Below, piece by piece: positions 55,290 to 62,378 of a stretch of DNA of 64,000 nucleotides (positions within the stretch are counted from its first letter, which is position 1; every line of letters starts with the position of its first letter). The DNA lies in NCBI GenBank assembly GCA_964247735.1, contig CAXTVS010000003.1, forward strand, positions 1 to 64,000, given 5' to 3'. Under the pieces are notes generated by a model that was not told the origin of the DNA, ran no database searches, and saw nothing but the letters and a program-made list of their open reading frames with translations. The DNA comes from Lichenicola sp964247735. GTDB lineage: Bacteria; Pseudomonadota; Alphaproteobacteria; Acetobacterales; Acetobacteraceae. The position numbers were made by a program, and so were the translations under genes.

Positions 55290-55658
55290 ATGTCAGATAA
55301 TGAGGCGGAAAAGTCGCTGAAATTCCTGGAGACGACGATACTTAACGAAACGGTAGAGAATCTTCTCCGAGTTCCTGTAGTTCGCGACGTTGGTTTTCGC
55401 AGCTACAGCCCAAATGCGTTCAGTGTCTGGCCGGTGGCAGACCCTAATGGCACGAGAATCCGCTGCCTCTTGCACAACATAGAGACCGCCGAGCAAGCGC
55501 ATTATGTAGACGCAAGCAATACAACTGGCCAAGAACTGAAAAAGAAGGACGTACGGATAGAAGTCAAAGAGCTTGGTGAGTTGGTAATCGGAGTCGCTCA
55601 GGCAAAGCAGCTAGTAACTGATCTATCTGCTTTACTTAAGAGTTTTGAGGCGTCGTGA
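55290..55658 (+). CDS. Lysogeny-operon hypothetical protein, 122 residues
   Basis: MSDNEAEKSLKFLETTILNETVENLL then VGFRSYSPNAFSVWPVADPNGTRIRCLLHN and a C-terminal helix (LGELVIGVAQAKQLVTDLSALL). The codons are AT-richer than the phage average. It follows the repressor with a 144-nt gap and is coupled to the next gene (GTGA). Expressed with the repressor it could protect the lysogen; no family recognised. Confidence 0.6.
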   Translation: MSDNEAEKSLKFLETTILNETVENLLRVPVVRDVGFRSYSPNAFSVWPVADPNGTRIRCLLHNIETAEQAHYVDASNTTGQELKKKDVRIEVKELGELVIGVAQAKQLVTDLSALLKSFEAS

Positions 55659-56170
55659 CCACCCCTCTCCCACCCACAAATCAAGCCTATTCCTTCCCAC
55701 AGAATACGGTCTCCATACAGGCCGGCATCGGGCCATTCAGGTATGGGCAGGCGACCCAGCAGCCCGAGCGTGACACTGCTGGTCAATCCCCGTACAACGG
55801 CGTCGGGAGACAGACGGTTGTGGACGACAAGGACGTGCGGCACCTTGAGACACGGATCGACGCCGTGGCGCGAGAGGCCCAGCTTCGAAACGAGACGGTT
55901 CTCGCTCGCATAGAGGGCAAGTTCGACACGCTGAATCAGCAGATCGGTAATCTATCTACTCGTGTAGATGACGGCCGAGCTTCCACGAAAGCTTATGCGC
56001 AGTGGATCATAGCCACTGTGGTGGCTGTCGGCCTTGGTCTTGGTGGTCTGTTCGTTGGTTTGAAGCAGGTCTGGATAGGTGGCGTTCAGGTTGGTCAAGC
56101 TGCTGCACAAGCATCTGCCAGCACACCGCCACCCTTACCACCCAAAGCAACCCCCGCTCCCGTACCTTAG
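55655..56170 (+). CDS. Coiled-coil membrane protein of the lysogeny operon
   Basis: 171 residues from a GTG overlap. An N-terminal Pro/Gln-rich stretch, a coiled-coil (VRHLETRIDAVAREAQLRNETVLARIEGKFDTLNQQIGNLSTRV, about 60-105), one transmembrane helix (WIIATVVAVGLGLGGLFVGL) and a Pro/Ala-rich tail. This design is seen in phage superinfection-exclusion and signal-transmitting proteins. Its convergent neighbour overlaps the end by 4 nt. Confidence 0.65.
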   Translation: MTTPLPPTNQAYSFPQNTVSIQAGIGPFRYGQATQQPERDTAGQSPYNGVGRQTVVDDKDVRHLETRIDAVAREAQLRNETVLARIEGKFDTLNQQIGNLSTRVDDGRASTKAYAQWIIATVVAVGLGLGGLFVGLKQVWIGGVQVGQAAAQASASTPPPLPPKATPAPVP

Positions 56171-56601
56171 TCCGGCGGTATCCCGAAGATCCGCTTCACC
56201 TGGTCCTCGAGCCGGGGCATGACCTCCCGGTAAAAGGCCATCAGCGGCTCGGCCGGGACGACCAGCACCCGGCGCTGCCGAGGCTCTGGCCGCTTGATCA
56301 CCATACCGATCGCGGCGAGCTCATCGATGGCGTTCCTGATCCCTGTCGGTGAGCCGTGTTTGGCGAGCAGGCGCTGATAGTCGGCCACCGATAACAGCTG
56401 TCCCCGGCCGAAGGCGACCACAAGCTCCCGGGTCAGCTCGTCCCGGACCCGGCTGGGCTTGAGCGTGTCACCGAACAGACCCTCTAGCAGGTGATCCCGT
56501 TCCTCCCAGAACTCGCGGAGCATGCCAATCTCGCTGACGATCCGAGGGTCGATCGGGTCAGGTTGAGCTTCTGGCGGATGGTGGCGCAGCTGCGTGATCA
56601 T
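56167..56601 (-). CDS. Winged-helix transcriptional regulator candidate
   Basis: 144 residues from MITQLRHHPPEAQP. LLSVADYQRLLAKHGSPTGIRNAIDELAAIGMVIKRPEPRQRRVLVVPAEPLMAFYREVMPRL has the helix-helix-wing pattern of MarR-like regulators (recognition helix GIRNAIDELAAIG, wing PEPRQRRVLVV). It is divergent from the early operon across the ATGGGACAT operator pair and so is probably co-controlled. Confidence 0.6.
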   Translation of the reverse strand: MITQLRHHPPEAQPDPIDPRIVSEIGMLREFWEERDHLLEGLFGDTLKPSRVRDELTRELVVAFGRGQLLSVADYQRLLAKHGSPTGIRNAIDELAAIGMVIKRPEPRQRRVLVVPAEPLMAFYREVMPRLEDQVKRIFGIPPD

Positions 56602-56691
56602 GCTTCTACTATTTGCCGGATGAGAACGCCCCGTCGGTTCTGAAATGGCGTCTCGTGCGCTATAGATTAAGCCGCTCTCCATCTTTCAGAC

Positions 56692-56735
56692 GGGACATCT
56701 TTGTCCTTGCGCGTGGGACATTTGTGTCCTAGGTT
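56692..56735 (+). promoter_or_regulatory. Early rightward promoter with two repressor operators
   Basis: TTGCGC (56707-56712), 17 bp, TAGGTT (56730-56735). The spacer is filled by GTGGGACAT-TT-GTGTCCTAG (56713-56732), and a second site GGGACAT-CT-TTGTCCT lies at 56692-56707 over the -35. The geometry is the same as at the cro promoter. This should be the second lytic promoter, firing the 56.8-64 kb operon. Confidence 0.7.
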
Positions 56736-56777
56736 ACCTCCACAAGCAGCCACCCAGGCTGCCCCGGAGACCGACCG

Positions 56778-56993
56778 ATGGCCCTCAGCACCCTTGACCG
56801 CCTGCGCCGCAACCCCCGCGTCGAGCTTGTCGACGACGAGCGCGACATCGGCAACGGCGTCCTGGTGACGCTGAGGCGAGGCTGGACCTTCACCCCGGGC
56901 GAGGACAACCGCGTGCGCGGCGAGGACACCCTGCGGCAGGCAGGGGTCGAAGTGCGCGCCGCAAAGCCGTTCGGCGGCCCCTACACGGACTGA
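56778..56993 (+). CDS. Early protein, 71 residues
   Basis: GGAGA lies 7-8 nt upstream of the ATG. MALSTLDRLRRNPRVELVDDERDIGNGVLVTLRRGWTF and RVRGEDTLRQAGVEVRAAKP; short mixed alpha/beta. First gene after the early promoter, a typical place for an early takeover protein. Function unknown. Confidence 0.65.
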   Translation: MALSTLDRLRRNPRVELVDDERDIGNGVLVTLRRGWTFTPGEDNRVRGEDTLRQAGVEVRAAKPFGGPYTD

Positions 56994-57025
56994 CCTCCCA
57001 CTCGCACAGCAGCAGGACACGCAAC

Positions 57026-57508
57026 ATGCCCGGTGTAGCAACGGGACAGCGAGCGAAACTGGAAGCTATTCGTGATGCGAACCCGACGGATGTTTGTTGG
57101 ATTTGGCCGCACGCCACGATGAGTAATGGTTACGGGCACGTCTGGTGTCCAGACCGCAAAAAGGCGATCAAGGCTCATCGTGCAAGCTATGAGCTATTCT
57201 GCGGTTCGATAGATGAAGGCAAGGTCCTCGACCATCTTTGCCGCGTGCGGAACTGCATAAATCCAGCTCATCTGGAGCAGGTTCTACAGTCCGAGAACAT
57301 GCTGCGTTCCCCGGTCGCGTATCCAGCCATCAATGCGCGCAAGACGCACTGCATTCACGGTCACCCTTTCAGCGGCGAGAACCTTTACGTATCGCCGAGG
57401 GAAGGCTCTGGGAAGCGAAGGGGCTGCATGACTTGCAGGCGCACCAATAGACTTCCTGCCGATCTTCGCGCCGCTGAGCGATCTGCTCGCGCCTGCACAT
57501 CAGCTTAA
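57026..57508 (+). CDS. HNH-type homing endonuclease-like protein
   Basis: 160 residues. VCWIWPHATMSNGYGHVWCPDR, AHRASYELFCGSIDEGKVLDHLCRVRNCINPAHLEQVLQSENMLRS holds the HNH core (DHLCRVRNCINPAHL, Asn and His after). A second Cys cluster (HCIHGHPFSGENLY; GCMTCRRTN) follows. The GC content is lower than in the neighbours, which fits a mobile free-standing homing endonuclease in the early operon. Confidence 0.82.
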   Translation: MPGVATGQRAKLEAIRDANPTDVCWIWPHATMSNGYGHVWCPDRKKAIKAHRASYELFCGSIDEGKVLDHLCRVRNCINPAHLEQVLQSENMLRSPVAYPAINARKTHCIHGHPFSGENLYVSPREGSGKRRGCMTCRRTNRLPADLRAAERSARACTSA

Positions 57509-57534
57509 CGCCAACGCAAGCCCTGGACATTCCC

Positions 57535-57729
57535 ATGCCCCACAACCTGCACGGCGCCCTCGCCGCCTACACCGAGCACGAGCACGACCGCGCGCTCCCG
57601 CCCGGTAACACCCACTGCCGCACCTGCACGACACCGACCGCCTGCGACCAGGCCGTGCGCTGCCCCGCCCATCCGGACCAGACCGACGACACGACGCTGG
57701 TGCGGGTGATGGGGAGCGTCGAGAGATGA
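57535..57729 (+). CDS. Small Cys/His protein, 64 residues
   Basis: HNLHGALAAYTEHEHDRALPPGNTHCRTCTTPTACDQAVRCPAHP has four Cys and several His in C..C....C....C spacing, a likely zinc-binding knuckle. Overlaps the next gene by 4 nt. Possibly a host-takeover protein. Confidence 0.6.
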   Translation: MPHNLHGALAAYTEHEHDRALPPGNTHCRTCTTPTACDQAVRCPAHPDQTDDTTLVRVMGSVER

Positions 57730-58067
57730 GCCGCAAGATCGTGCAGATCAGCAGCACCTTCGACGTGGATGCGTCTCCTCGACCCACCGTCACGGTCATC
57801 GCTCTGTGCGACGACGGCACTGTCTGGCAGCAGGAGACTGCGTACAACAAACCCTGGGAGCGCCTTCCTGCCATTCCGCAGGACGGCCCGGCTGACGATC
57901 CGCGCGAGCATCGTATCGTGCGACACCCGGCTCGGTATCTCGAACGCAAATACGTCGAGAACCTTGTCCGTCTCGAAGACGGCTGGTGGCGCTATCTGTC
58001 AACCGACGTCGACGCTGAGGGTCAGTTCGACAACCTGCACCGCGCCCGCGCCACCGGTGCCCCATGA
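57726..58067 (+). CDS. Early hypothetical protein, 113 residues
   Basis: SRKIVQISSTFDVDASPRPTVTVIALCDDGTVWQQE forms a beta start (the 'ALCDDGTVW' segment is typical of small phage proteins), then NKPWERLPAIPQDG and helix RYLERKYVENLVRLEDGWWRY. Not recognised. ATGA junctions at both ends. Confidence 0.6.
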   Translation: MSRKIVQISSTFDVDASPRPTVTVIALCDDGTVWQQETAYNKPWERLPAIPQDGPADDPREHRIVRHPARYLERKYVENLVRLEDGWWRYLSTDVDAEGQFDNLHRARATGAP

Positions 58068-58240
58068 CCGACTTCACCTGCGACCCGGTCGTCCTGGTCA
58101 TCGTGCTCACTGTCGGCGTGGCTGTCGGCTTTCTCTTCGGCACGATCCTCGTCAACGCGGTTGCCGCGCATCACGACCGCAAGATGTTTGACCCGGATAC
58201 GGGGAAGTTCATCGGGCTGGACCGGAGGGCAAAGCCATGA
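58064..58240 (+). CDS. Single-span membrane microprotein, 58 residues
   Basis: MTDFTCDPVVLVIVLTVGVAV then GFLFGTILVNAVAAHHD and a basic/polar tail (MFDPDTGKFIGLDRRAKP). The ATG overlaps the preceding stop and the stop overlaps the next start (ATGA). A small inner-membrane early protein. Confidence 0.6.
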   Translation: MTDFTCDPVVLVIVLTVGVAVGFLFGTILVNAVAAHHDRKMFDPDTGKFIGLDRRAKP

Positions 58241-58431
58241 CCTGCCTCGCCCCGATCGGCGGCGACCCCGACGTGTTCAAGCCCGAGCGCATCGACCTCG
58301 TCTCCGAGGAAAACGACCTCGCGCGCCTGATCGCACAGCGGGATCGGTTCGCCGGGATCGTCCGCAGCCTCAACGTTGAGATCCACACGATGGCGCGCCG
58401 CATCGCGATCGCGCGCGGAGAGATCACATGA
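58237..58431 (+). CDS. Early hypothetical protein, 64 residues
   Basis: FKPERIDLVSEENDLARLIAQRDRFAGIVRSLNVEIHTMARRI is a charged coiled-coil-like helix. Overlaps on both sides. Function unknown. Confidence 0.6.
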   Translation: MTCLAPIGGDPDVFKPERIDLVSEENDLARLIAQRDRFAGIVRSLNVEIHTMARRIAIARGEIT

Positions 58432-58634
58432 TCGAGCCCGTCTACCTCAACACGTCCGGCGCCAGGATCACGCTGATGCCCCAGGCGTTCGACACGATCC
58501 TGTTATTCAAGGCGCCGGACAGCAGCATCACGGTGATGGCGTACCTGTCCGACGCGGACCTGCGGCTGTTCCACGTCGGCATCGGCGCTGTTCTTGAAGC
58601 GCGCGCGGCCGATGCCGAGCAGGCGGCGGCGTGA
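58428..58634 (+). CDS. Early hypothetical protein, 68 residues
   Basis: Beta-rich N-terminal half (EPVYLNTSGARITLMPQAF; TILLFKAPDSSITVMAYLSD) and a C-terminal Ala-rich helix. ATGA and GTGA junctions. No family recognised. Confidence 0.6.
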   Translation: MIEPVYLNTSGARITLMPQAFDTILLFKAPDSSITVMAYLSDADLRLFHVGIGAVLEARAADAEQAAA

Positions 58635-58756
58635 CCCCCGCCCAGATCCGCGCCTGGCTCGTGGCGCACGTCGCCGCGCATCCGGCCGAGTTTGCCGTCG
58701 TGCAGGAGCGCGTGACGCGGCAGGTCGAGCGCGTGCAGGCGGAGGGCGGGCTGTGA
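58631..58756 (+). CDS. Early microprotein, 41 residues
   Basis: GTG start overlapping the previous stop. MTPAQIRAWLVAHVAAHPAEF, then VVQERVTRQVERVQAEGGL: two amphipathic helices. The stop overlaps the next GTG. Short, but in line with the tiling of the operon. Confidence 0.5.
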   Translation: MTPAQIRAWLVAHVAAHPAEFAVVQERVTRQVERVQAEGGL

Positions 58757-59049
58757 GACGCACAGCTATCGCCGTGGCTCTTTCCGTCCCTGCGCTTGCG
58801 CCTATCAACTTCGGCCTGTTCTGCCATGGCATGAACGTGTTCGAGCGCCGTGAACAGGCAGAATACGTCGGCTCTCCGTCGGTCCAGCGAGGCATCTGCG
58901 CGCGCCAGGGTCAGGATGCAACAATGTCTGCCGCCTTCTCTTTGGCAGGGCCAATCAGCACGGCAGCGTCACTGATCATCGATGCGATCAATGACTTTCC
59001 GCTCGGCTTTGAATGGAATGTCCGCGTTTGTAAGGGATCGGCACCATGA
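58753..59049 (+). CDS. Early protein with signal-like N-terminus, 98 residues
   Basis: GTG start (GTGA junction). MRRTAIAVALSVPALAPINFGLFCHG is a signal-anchor-like segment. The rest has HGMNVFERREQAEYVGSP, RGICARQGQDATMSAAF and LAGPISTAASLIIDAI. Possibly membrane- or periplasm-associated. Not recognised. Confidence 0.55.
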   Translation: MRRTAIAVALSVPALAPINFGLFCHGMNVFERREQAEYVGSPSVQRGICARQGQDATMSAAFSLAGPISTAASLIIDAINDFPLGFEWNVRVCKGSAP

Positions 59050-59228
59050 CCGCCACCGACGCCCGACGCGCCCAGCTCCTCGCGACCGCGCGCAGCTACG
59101 ACCGCACCGATCCCGAGTTCGCGCGGCGGATGCGGGAGCATGCGGAGGCGGTGGAGCGCGAGGTGCCTCGGATCCCGGTCATTCCGGACACGGCGCGGCG
59201 GGTTGGGTTTTTGCGGGTGGTGTCGTGA
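59046..59228 (+). CDS. Early hypothetical protein, 60 residues
   Basis: MTATDARRAQLLATARSYDRTDPEFARRMREHAEAVEREVPRIPVIPDTARR; a basic helical peptide ending in RVGFLRVVS. ATGA start and GTGA stop junctions. Function unknown. Confidence 0.55.
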   Translation: MTATDARRAQLLATARSYDRTDPEFARRMREHAEAVEREVPRIPVIPDTARRVGFLRVVS

Positions 59229-59638
59229 GTCGTAGCGGATATCACGAAGACTACGACGACGAGTGGCGGGCGATCTGTTACCGCGGCGCCGTCAGCGCGG
59301 CGATCCGCGGCAAGCGCGGTCAAGCCCTTCTCCAGGCGCTTGCTGATGCGCTTGATGCGATGCCCGAGAAGAAATTGATCAGCAGCCACCTGAAGGATCC
59401 GACGGGGCAGTTCTGCGCGCTCGGCGCGCTCGGAGAGAGGCAGGGTCTACCGATCGATCAGCTTGATCCAGAGGATCCATATGCCGTCGCAAAGACGTTC
59501 AACATTGCGCCCGCCTTGGCTCGCGAGATCGTCTGGGAAAACGACGAAGCTGCTCCGGACTACGAGATACCTGAGCAACGCTGGAAGCGGATGCGTGCTT
59601 GGGTTGAGCGGAGCCTGAGGCGTGTGGTGTCCCCATGA
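59225..59638 (+). CDS. Early hypothetical protein, 137 residues
   Basis: GTG start at 59225. YEDDYDDEWRAICYRGAVSAAIRGKRGQALLQALADALDAMPEKKLISSHL, FCALGALGERQGLPIDQLDPEDPYAVAKTFNI and AREIVWENDEAA. The pattern AIRGKRGQALLREL..ALDAMP..LI is common in phage hypothetical proteins of Alpha- and Gammaproteobacteria, but no function is known. Confidence 0.7.
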   Translation: MSRSGYHEDYDDEWRAICYRGAVSAAIRGKRGQALLQALADALDAMPEKKLISSHLKDPTGQFCALGALGERQGLPIDQLDPEDPYAVAKTFNIAPALAREIVWENDEAAPDYEIPEQRWKRMRAWVERSLRRVVSP

Positions 59639-59886
59639 CCCCGCGCACCGTCACCGCCATCCTCGCCACCGCCCTCCTCTTCCCCGCCGCATCCGTGATC
59701 GCCCTGTCCCGTGCCCCATCCGCGCCCGTCGTCATCGAGGCGCCGCGTGCGAGCGTGCGGCCGGCTGCGGCGTGCGGCCGGGTGTGCCAAGCGGATCCGC
59801 TGCCGCTGGCGTCCGGGTGGACCCTGCACGACGGGGTGGCGACGGGCGGGATGGTGCTGCGCGCCCGGGTCTGGGTGCGGACGTGA
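59635..59886 (+). CDS. Early exported or anchored protein, 83 residues
   Basis: MTPRTVTAILATALLFPAASVIALSRA is a signal-anchor. The rest contains two Cys (AACGRVCQADPL) and a beta tail (LASGWTLHDGVATGGMVLRARVWV). ATGA and GTGA junctions. Function unknown. Confidence 0.55.
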   Translation: MTPRTVTAILATALLFPAASVIALSRAPSAPVVIEAPRASVRPAAACGRVCQADPLPLASGWTLHDGVATGGMVLRARVWVRT

Positions 59887-60113
59887 CGGACGCGATCTAC
59901 GACTACGCGGCCATCCGCAAGGCGATGGAGGAGCGCGGCGCCGACACCTGGCTGCGCTGCGATCCAAGCGGCGACGCCGGCGCCGTATCCCCAGAGCCGA
60001 CCTGCTCGCACTGCGAAGGTGGCGGCTGGGAAGCATACAGCATCGGCGTCGGCGACCCGCATTTCCGTGAGTGCCCTGAGTGCCACAACCCGGAGGATCA
60101 CCCATGCCCGTAG
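59883..60113 (+). CDS. Small zinc-finger-like protein, 76 residues
   Basis: GTG start. MTDAIYDYAAIRKAMEERGADTWLRCDPSG, then CSHCEGGGWEAY and CPECHNPEDHPC: two CxxC pairs as in a DnaJ-type or rubredoxin-like zinc site. Overlaps the next gene by 10 nt. Likely a small regulator or inhibitor. Confidence 0.6.
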   Translation: MTDAIYDYAAIRKAMEERGADTWLRCDPSGDAGAVSPEPTCSHCEGGGWEAYSIGVGDPHFRECPECHNPEDHPCP

Positions 60114-60274
60114 TCGAGCGCGTGGACACCGTCACCGTCGAAGCCCTCGCGGACGAGATGGTCGCGCTTTTCGGGTCGTCCGGCCCGGTCATGCGGGAGG
60201 TCCGTCGGGCGCAGGTCGTGGAGGTGCTGGAGCGGCACATCGGCAAGCGGATCGAGGGGGTCGAGCAGCTATGA
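60104..60274 (+). CDS. Early hypothetical protein, 56 residues
   Basis: The ATG has GGAGG 7 nt upstream. MPVVERVDTVTVEALADEMVALFGSS, then REVRRAQVVEVLERHIGKRIEGV, helical. Ends on the next start (ATGA). Function unknown. Confidence 0.55.
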   Translation: MPVVERVDTVTVEALADEMVALFGSSGPVMREVRRAQVVEVLERHIGKRIEGVEQL

Positions 60275-60756
60275 GCGCCGCCTTGAAGACCGCCGGCCCC
60301 GACATGGCCGCCATCATCGAGGCCGCGCACTCGCAGCACATCCGCCCGGCGTCCCTGCGCTGGACCGACGCGCTGCGCGAGGTCCGCGCCGACCCGACCG
60401 ACCCGGACCGGGCGATCGTGGCCGCGATCCTGGCGCTCGAGGACCTCGCCTCCGCCGCGAAGGAAACGGCCGCGACGCTCCGCCGCGAGCTGGCCGCGAC
60501 CATGGAGCACGACGGGACGCTCGCGTACGAAGCGCCGCATCACACGATCACGCGCAAGGCGGCCGCTCAACTGGTTCAGATCAACGACCGCAAAGCGCTG
60601 GCCGCGGCGCATCCCGAACTGATGATCCCGCAGGAAGACGAGCCCGACAAGAAAGCGATCGGCAAGCTGCTGCGAGCGAAGAAGCCCGTAGCCGGCTGCA
60701 CCCTCAGCAACGGTGGTCCTTCAGTGATCACCATCAGCGCGAAAGGAAGCAAGTGA
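60271..60756 (+). CDS. Gp157-like protein
   Basis: 161 residues. A long N-terminal helical region (DRAIVAAILALEDLASAAKETAATLRREL, about 45-73), then a beta domain (LAYEAPHHTITRKAAAQLVQINDRKALAAAHPELMIPQEDEPDKKAIGKLLR) ending SNGGPSVITISAK. This is the layout of the siphovirus Gp157 family, linked to phage resistance to host nucleases or recombination and often next to recT. It lies two genes before recT. Confidence 0.65.
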   Translation: MSAALKTAGPDMAAIIEAAHSQHIRPASLRWTDALREVRADPTDPDRAIVAAILALEDLASAAKETAATLRRELAATMEHDGTLAYEAPHHTITRKAAAQLVQINDRKALAAAHPELMIPQEDEPDKKAIGKLLRAKKPVAGCTLSNGGPSVITISAKGSK

Positions 60757-61034
60757 TGCCGTTCCCGGCTCGCATCAACAAGTACGTGCCCGGGCCCGCG
60801 TTCGACAACGTGCACCACCTCATCCAGCACATCATGGACGGCGGCTGGATCTACGCACGCGGCAAGCTGACCTCGCCAAAGTTTGCGGTCAACTGGTCGC
60901 TGCTCAATCTGCGCTACCTCGCGCGCCACGGCAAAAGCTGTCGCGCCTACATCAACCCCGCTTGGGAAGCTGCCCAGCAGCAGAGCCGCGTCAACACGCA
61001 GGTTGATCCCAACCTTGAGGAGATCGTGTTTTGA
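60753..61034 (+). CDS. Early hypothetical protein, 93 residues
   Basis: MMPFPARINKYVPGPAFDNVHHLIQHIMDGGWIYARGKLTSPKFAVNWSLLNLRYLARHGKSCRAYINP; basic and aromatic. Located between the Gp157-like gene and recT with ATGA and TTGA overlaps, so a role in recombination is plausible. Confidence 0.6.
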   Translation: MMPFPARINKYVPGPAFDNVHHLIQHIMDGGWIYARGKLTSPKFAVNWSLLNLRYLARHGKSCRAYINPAWEAAQQQSRVNTQVDPNLEEIVF

Positions 61035-61885
61035 ACGCTATCACCACCCAGCAGCCCGCCCGTGCCCGCGCCGTCGGCCCCGTGCTCCAGCCGCAGTCCT
61101 TCCAGGAACTCGTCCGGTTCGCCGAGATGGCGGCCGGCAGCGACCTGATGCCACGCGACTACAAGGGCAAGCCAGCCAACATCATGCTGGCTGTCCAGAT
61201 GGGCAGCGAACTCGGCCTGTCGCCCATGCAGGCGGTTCAAAACATTGCCGTGGTGAACGGCCGCCCGTCCGTCTGGGGCGACGCCCTGCTGGGCTTGGTG
61301 CGCAACAGCCCGAAGTGCCAGGACGTGGCCGAGACGATCACCGGCGAGGGCGACGCCCGCACCGCCACCTGCATCGTCAAGCGGGTCGGCGCTTCCGACA
61401 CCGTGCGTTCGTTCTCCGTCGCCGACGCCAAGAAGGCCAGCCTGTGGGGCAAGCAGGGTCCGTGGCAGCAGTATCCGGACCGGATGTTGGCGATGCGCGC
61501 CCGCGGGTTCGCCTGCCGCGACGCCTTCCCCGACGTGCTCAAGGGCCTCATCAGCGCCGAGGAAGCGCAGGACATACCGGCCGACACCTTCCAGGGCACC
61601 ACCATCCAGACCACCGCCGAGCCGACGCCGCAGCCCACGCAGCCGGCCCGCTCCGAGAACCGCCGGCTGACGTTCATGGAGCGCGTCGACGTCTGGCTCG
61701 GCCAGTGCAAGGCGGTCGCCGACGTCGACGCTGTCGAGAACAAGCCGATGGTGCAGCAGGCGCTGTCCGAGGCGCCGCACGAGGTGGTGCACGAGCTCAA
61801 CGGCAAGCTGGCGGCGAAGCGCGCGGAACTGGACGGCGCGGACGCGGGCGAGCAGGCCGACGACCTCGACACGATGCCGGAGTGA
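61031..61885 (+). CDS. recT: RecT-type ssDNA-annealing recombinase
   Basis: 284 residues from TTG (TTGA overlap). LQPQSFQELVRFAEMAAGSDLMPRDYKGKPANIMLAVQMGSELGLSPMQAVQNIAVVNGRPSVWGDALLGLV (read in parts, about 18-90) is the RecT core, followed by GWGKQGPWQQYPDRMLAMRARGFACRDAFPDVLKGLISAEEAQDIP. The C-terminal part is acidic. It pairs complementary ssDNA in replication and repair. No RecE/exonuclease is seen beside it; one may lie beyond the window. Confidence 0.85.
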   Translation: MNAITTQQPARARAVGPVLQPQSFQELVRFAEMAAGSDLMPRDYKGKPANIMLAVQMGSELGLSPMQAVQNIAVVNGRPSVWGDALLGLVRNSPKCQDVAETITGEGDARTATCIVKRVGASDTVRSFSVADAKKASLWGKQGPWQQYPDRMLAMRARGFACRDAFPDVLKGLISAEEAQDIPADTFQGTTIQTTAEPTPQPTQPARSENRRLTFMERVDVWLGQCKAVADVDAVENKPMVQQALSEAPHEVVHELNGKLAAKRAELDGADAGEQADDLDTMPE

Positions 61886-62190
61886 GCGACATGCAGATCC
61901 TCGCCCACCAGCTCCTCATCCCCGGCCGCGGCTTCATCGACTGCACCCCCGAGGCCGCCGCAGCCGAGCGCCAGCGCGGCGGCGTGGTGCGGGAGCTGGT
62001 GGATGCGCGGGAGGTGGAGCGGCTGCTCGCCCTGGCGGATCAGTTCGATCTCTACGGCAGCGATCAGATTGAATCTCAGAGATTGCATAAGACGAGGGCG
62101 GAGAAGCGCGACTGCCAAGTCAAAGCCGAAATATGGGCTGATGCCGCGAATGAACTACGCACCGCCCTCGCCCAGGACCTCCCGTCATGA
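61882..62190 (+). CDS. Early hypothetical protein, 102 residues
   Basis: GTG start on the recT stop; ATG at 61891 is an alternative. MQILAHQLLIPGRGFIDCTPEAAAAERQRGG, REVERLLALADQFDLYG and HKTRAEKRDCQVKAEIWADAANELRTAL. Helical. ATGA junction to the next gene. Function unknown. Confidence 0.55.
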   Translation: MSDMQILAHQLLIPGRGFIDCTPEAAAAERQRGGVVRELVDAREVERLLALADQFDLYGSDQIESQRLHKTRAEKRDCQVKAEIWADAANELRTALAQDLPS

Positions 62191-62378
62191 CCGATAGTGA
62201 AGCGCTAGGCCGCATCAGCGCAATCGACGCGATGTTCGACAGTGCCGCCGGCTGGAGCAGCTGGATGGTGTCCTGCGCCAACGAGCGCGAGCACGCAGTT
62301 AACCTGCTTAATGCGCGCGGCTATGACATCAAACACAAATGGCTTGCGCGCACCAGCGATGGCGGGAGGACGTCATGA
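62187..62378 (+). CDS. Early hypothetical protein, 63 residues
   Basis: MTDSEALGRISAIDAMFDSAAGWSSWMVSCANERE, HAVNLLNARGYDIKHKWLARTSDGG. Mixed, small. Overlaps both neighbours. No family recognised. Confidence 0.55.
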   Translation: MTDSEALGRISAIDAMFDSAAGWSSWMVSCANEREHAVNLLNARGYDIKHKWLARTSDGGRTS

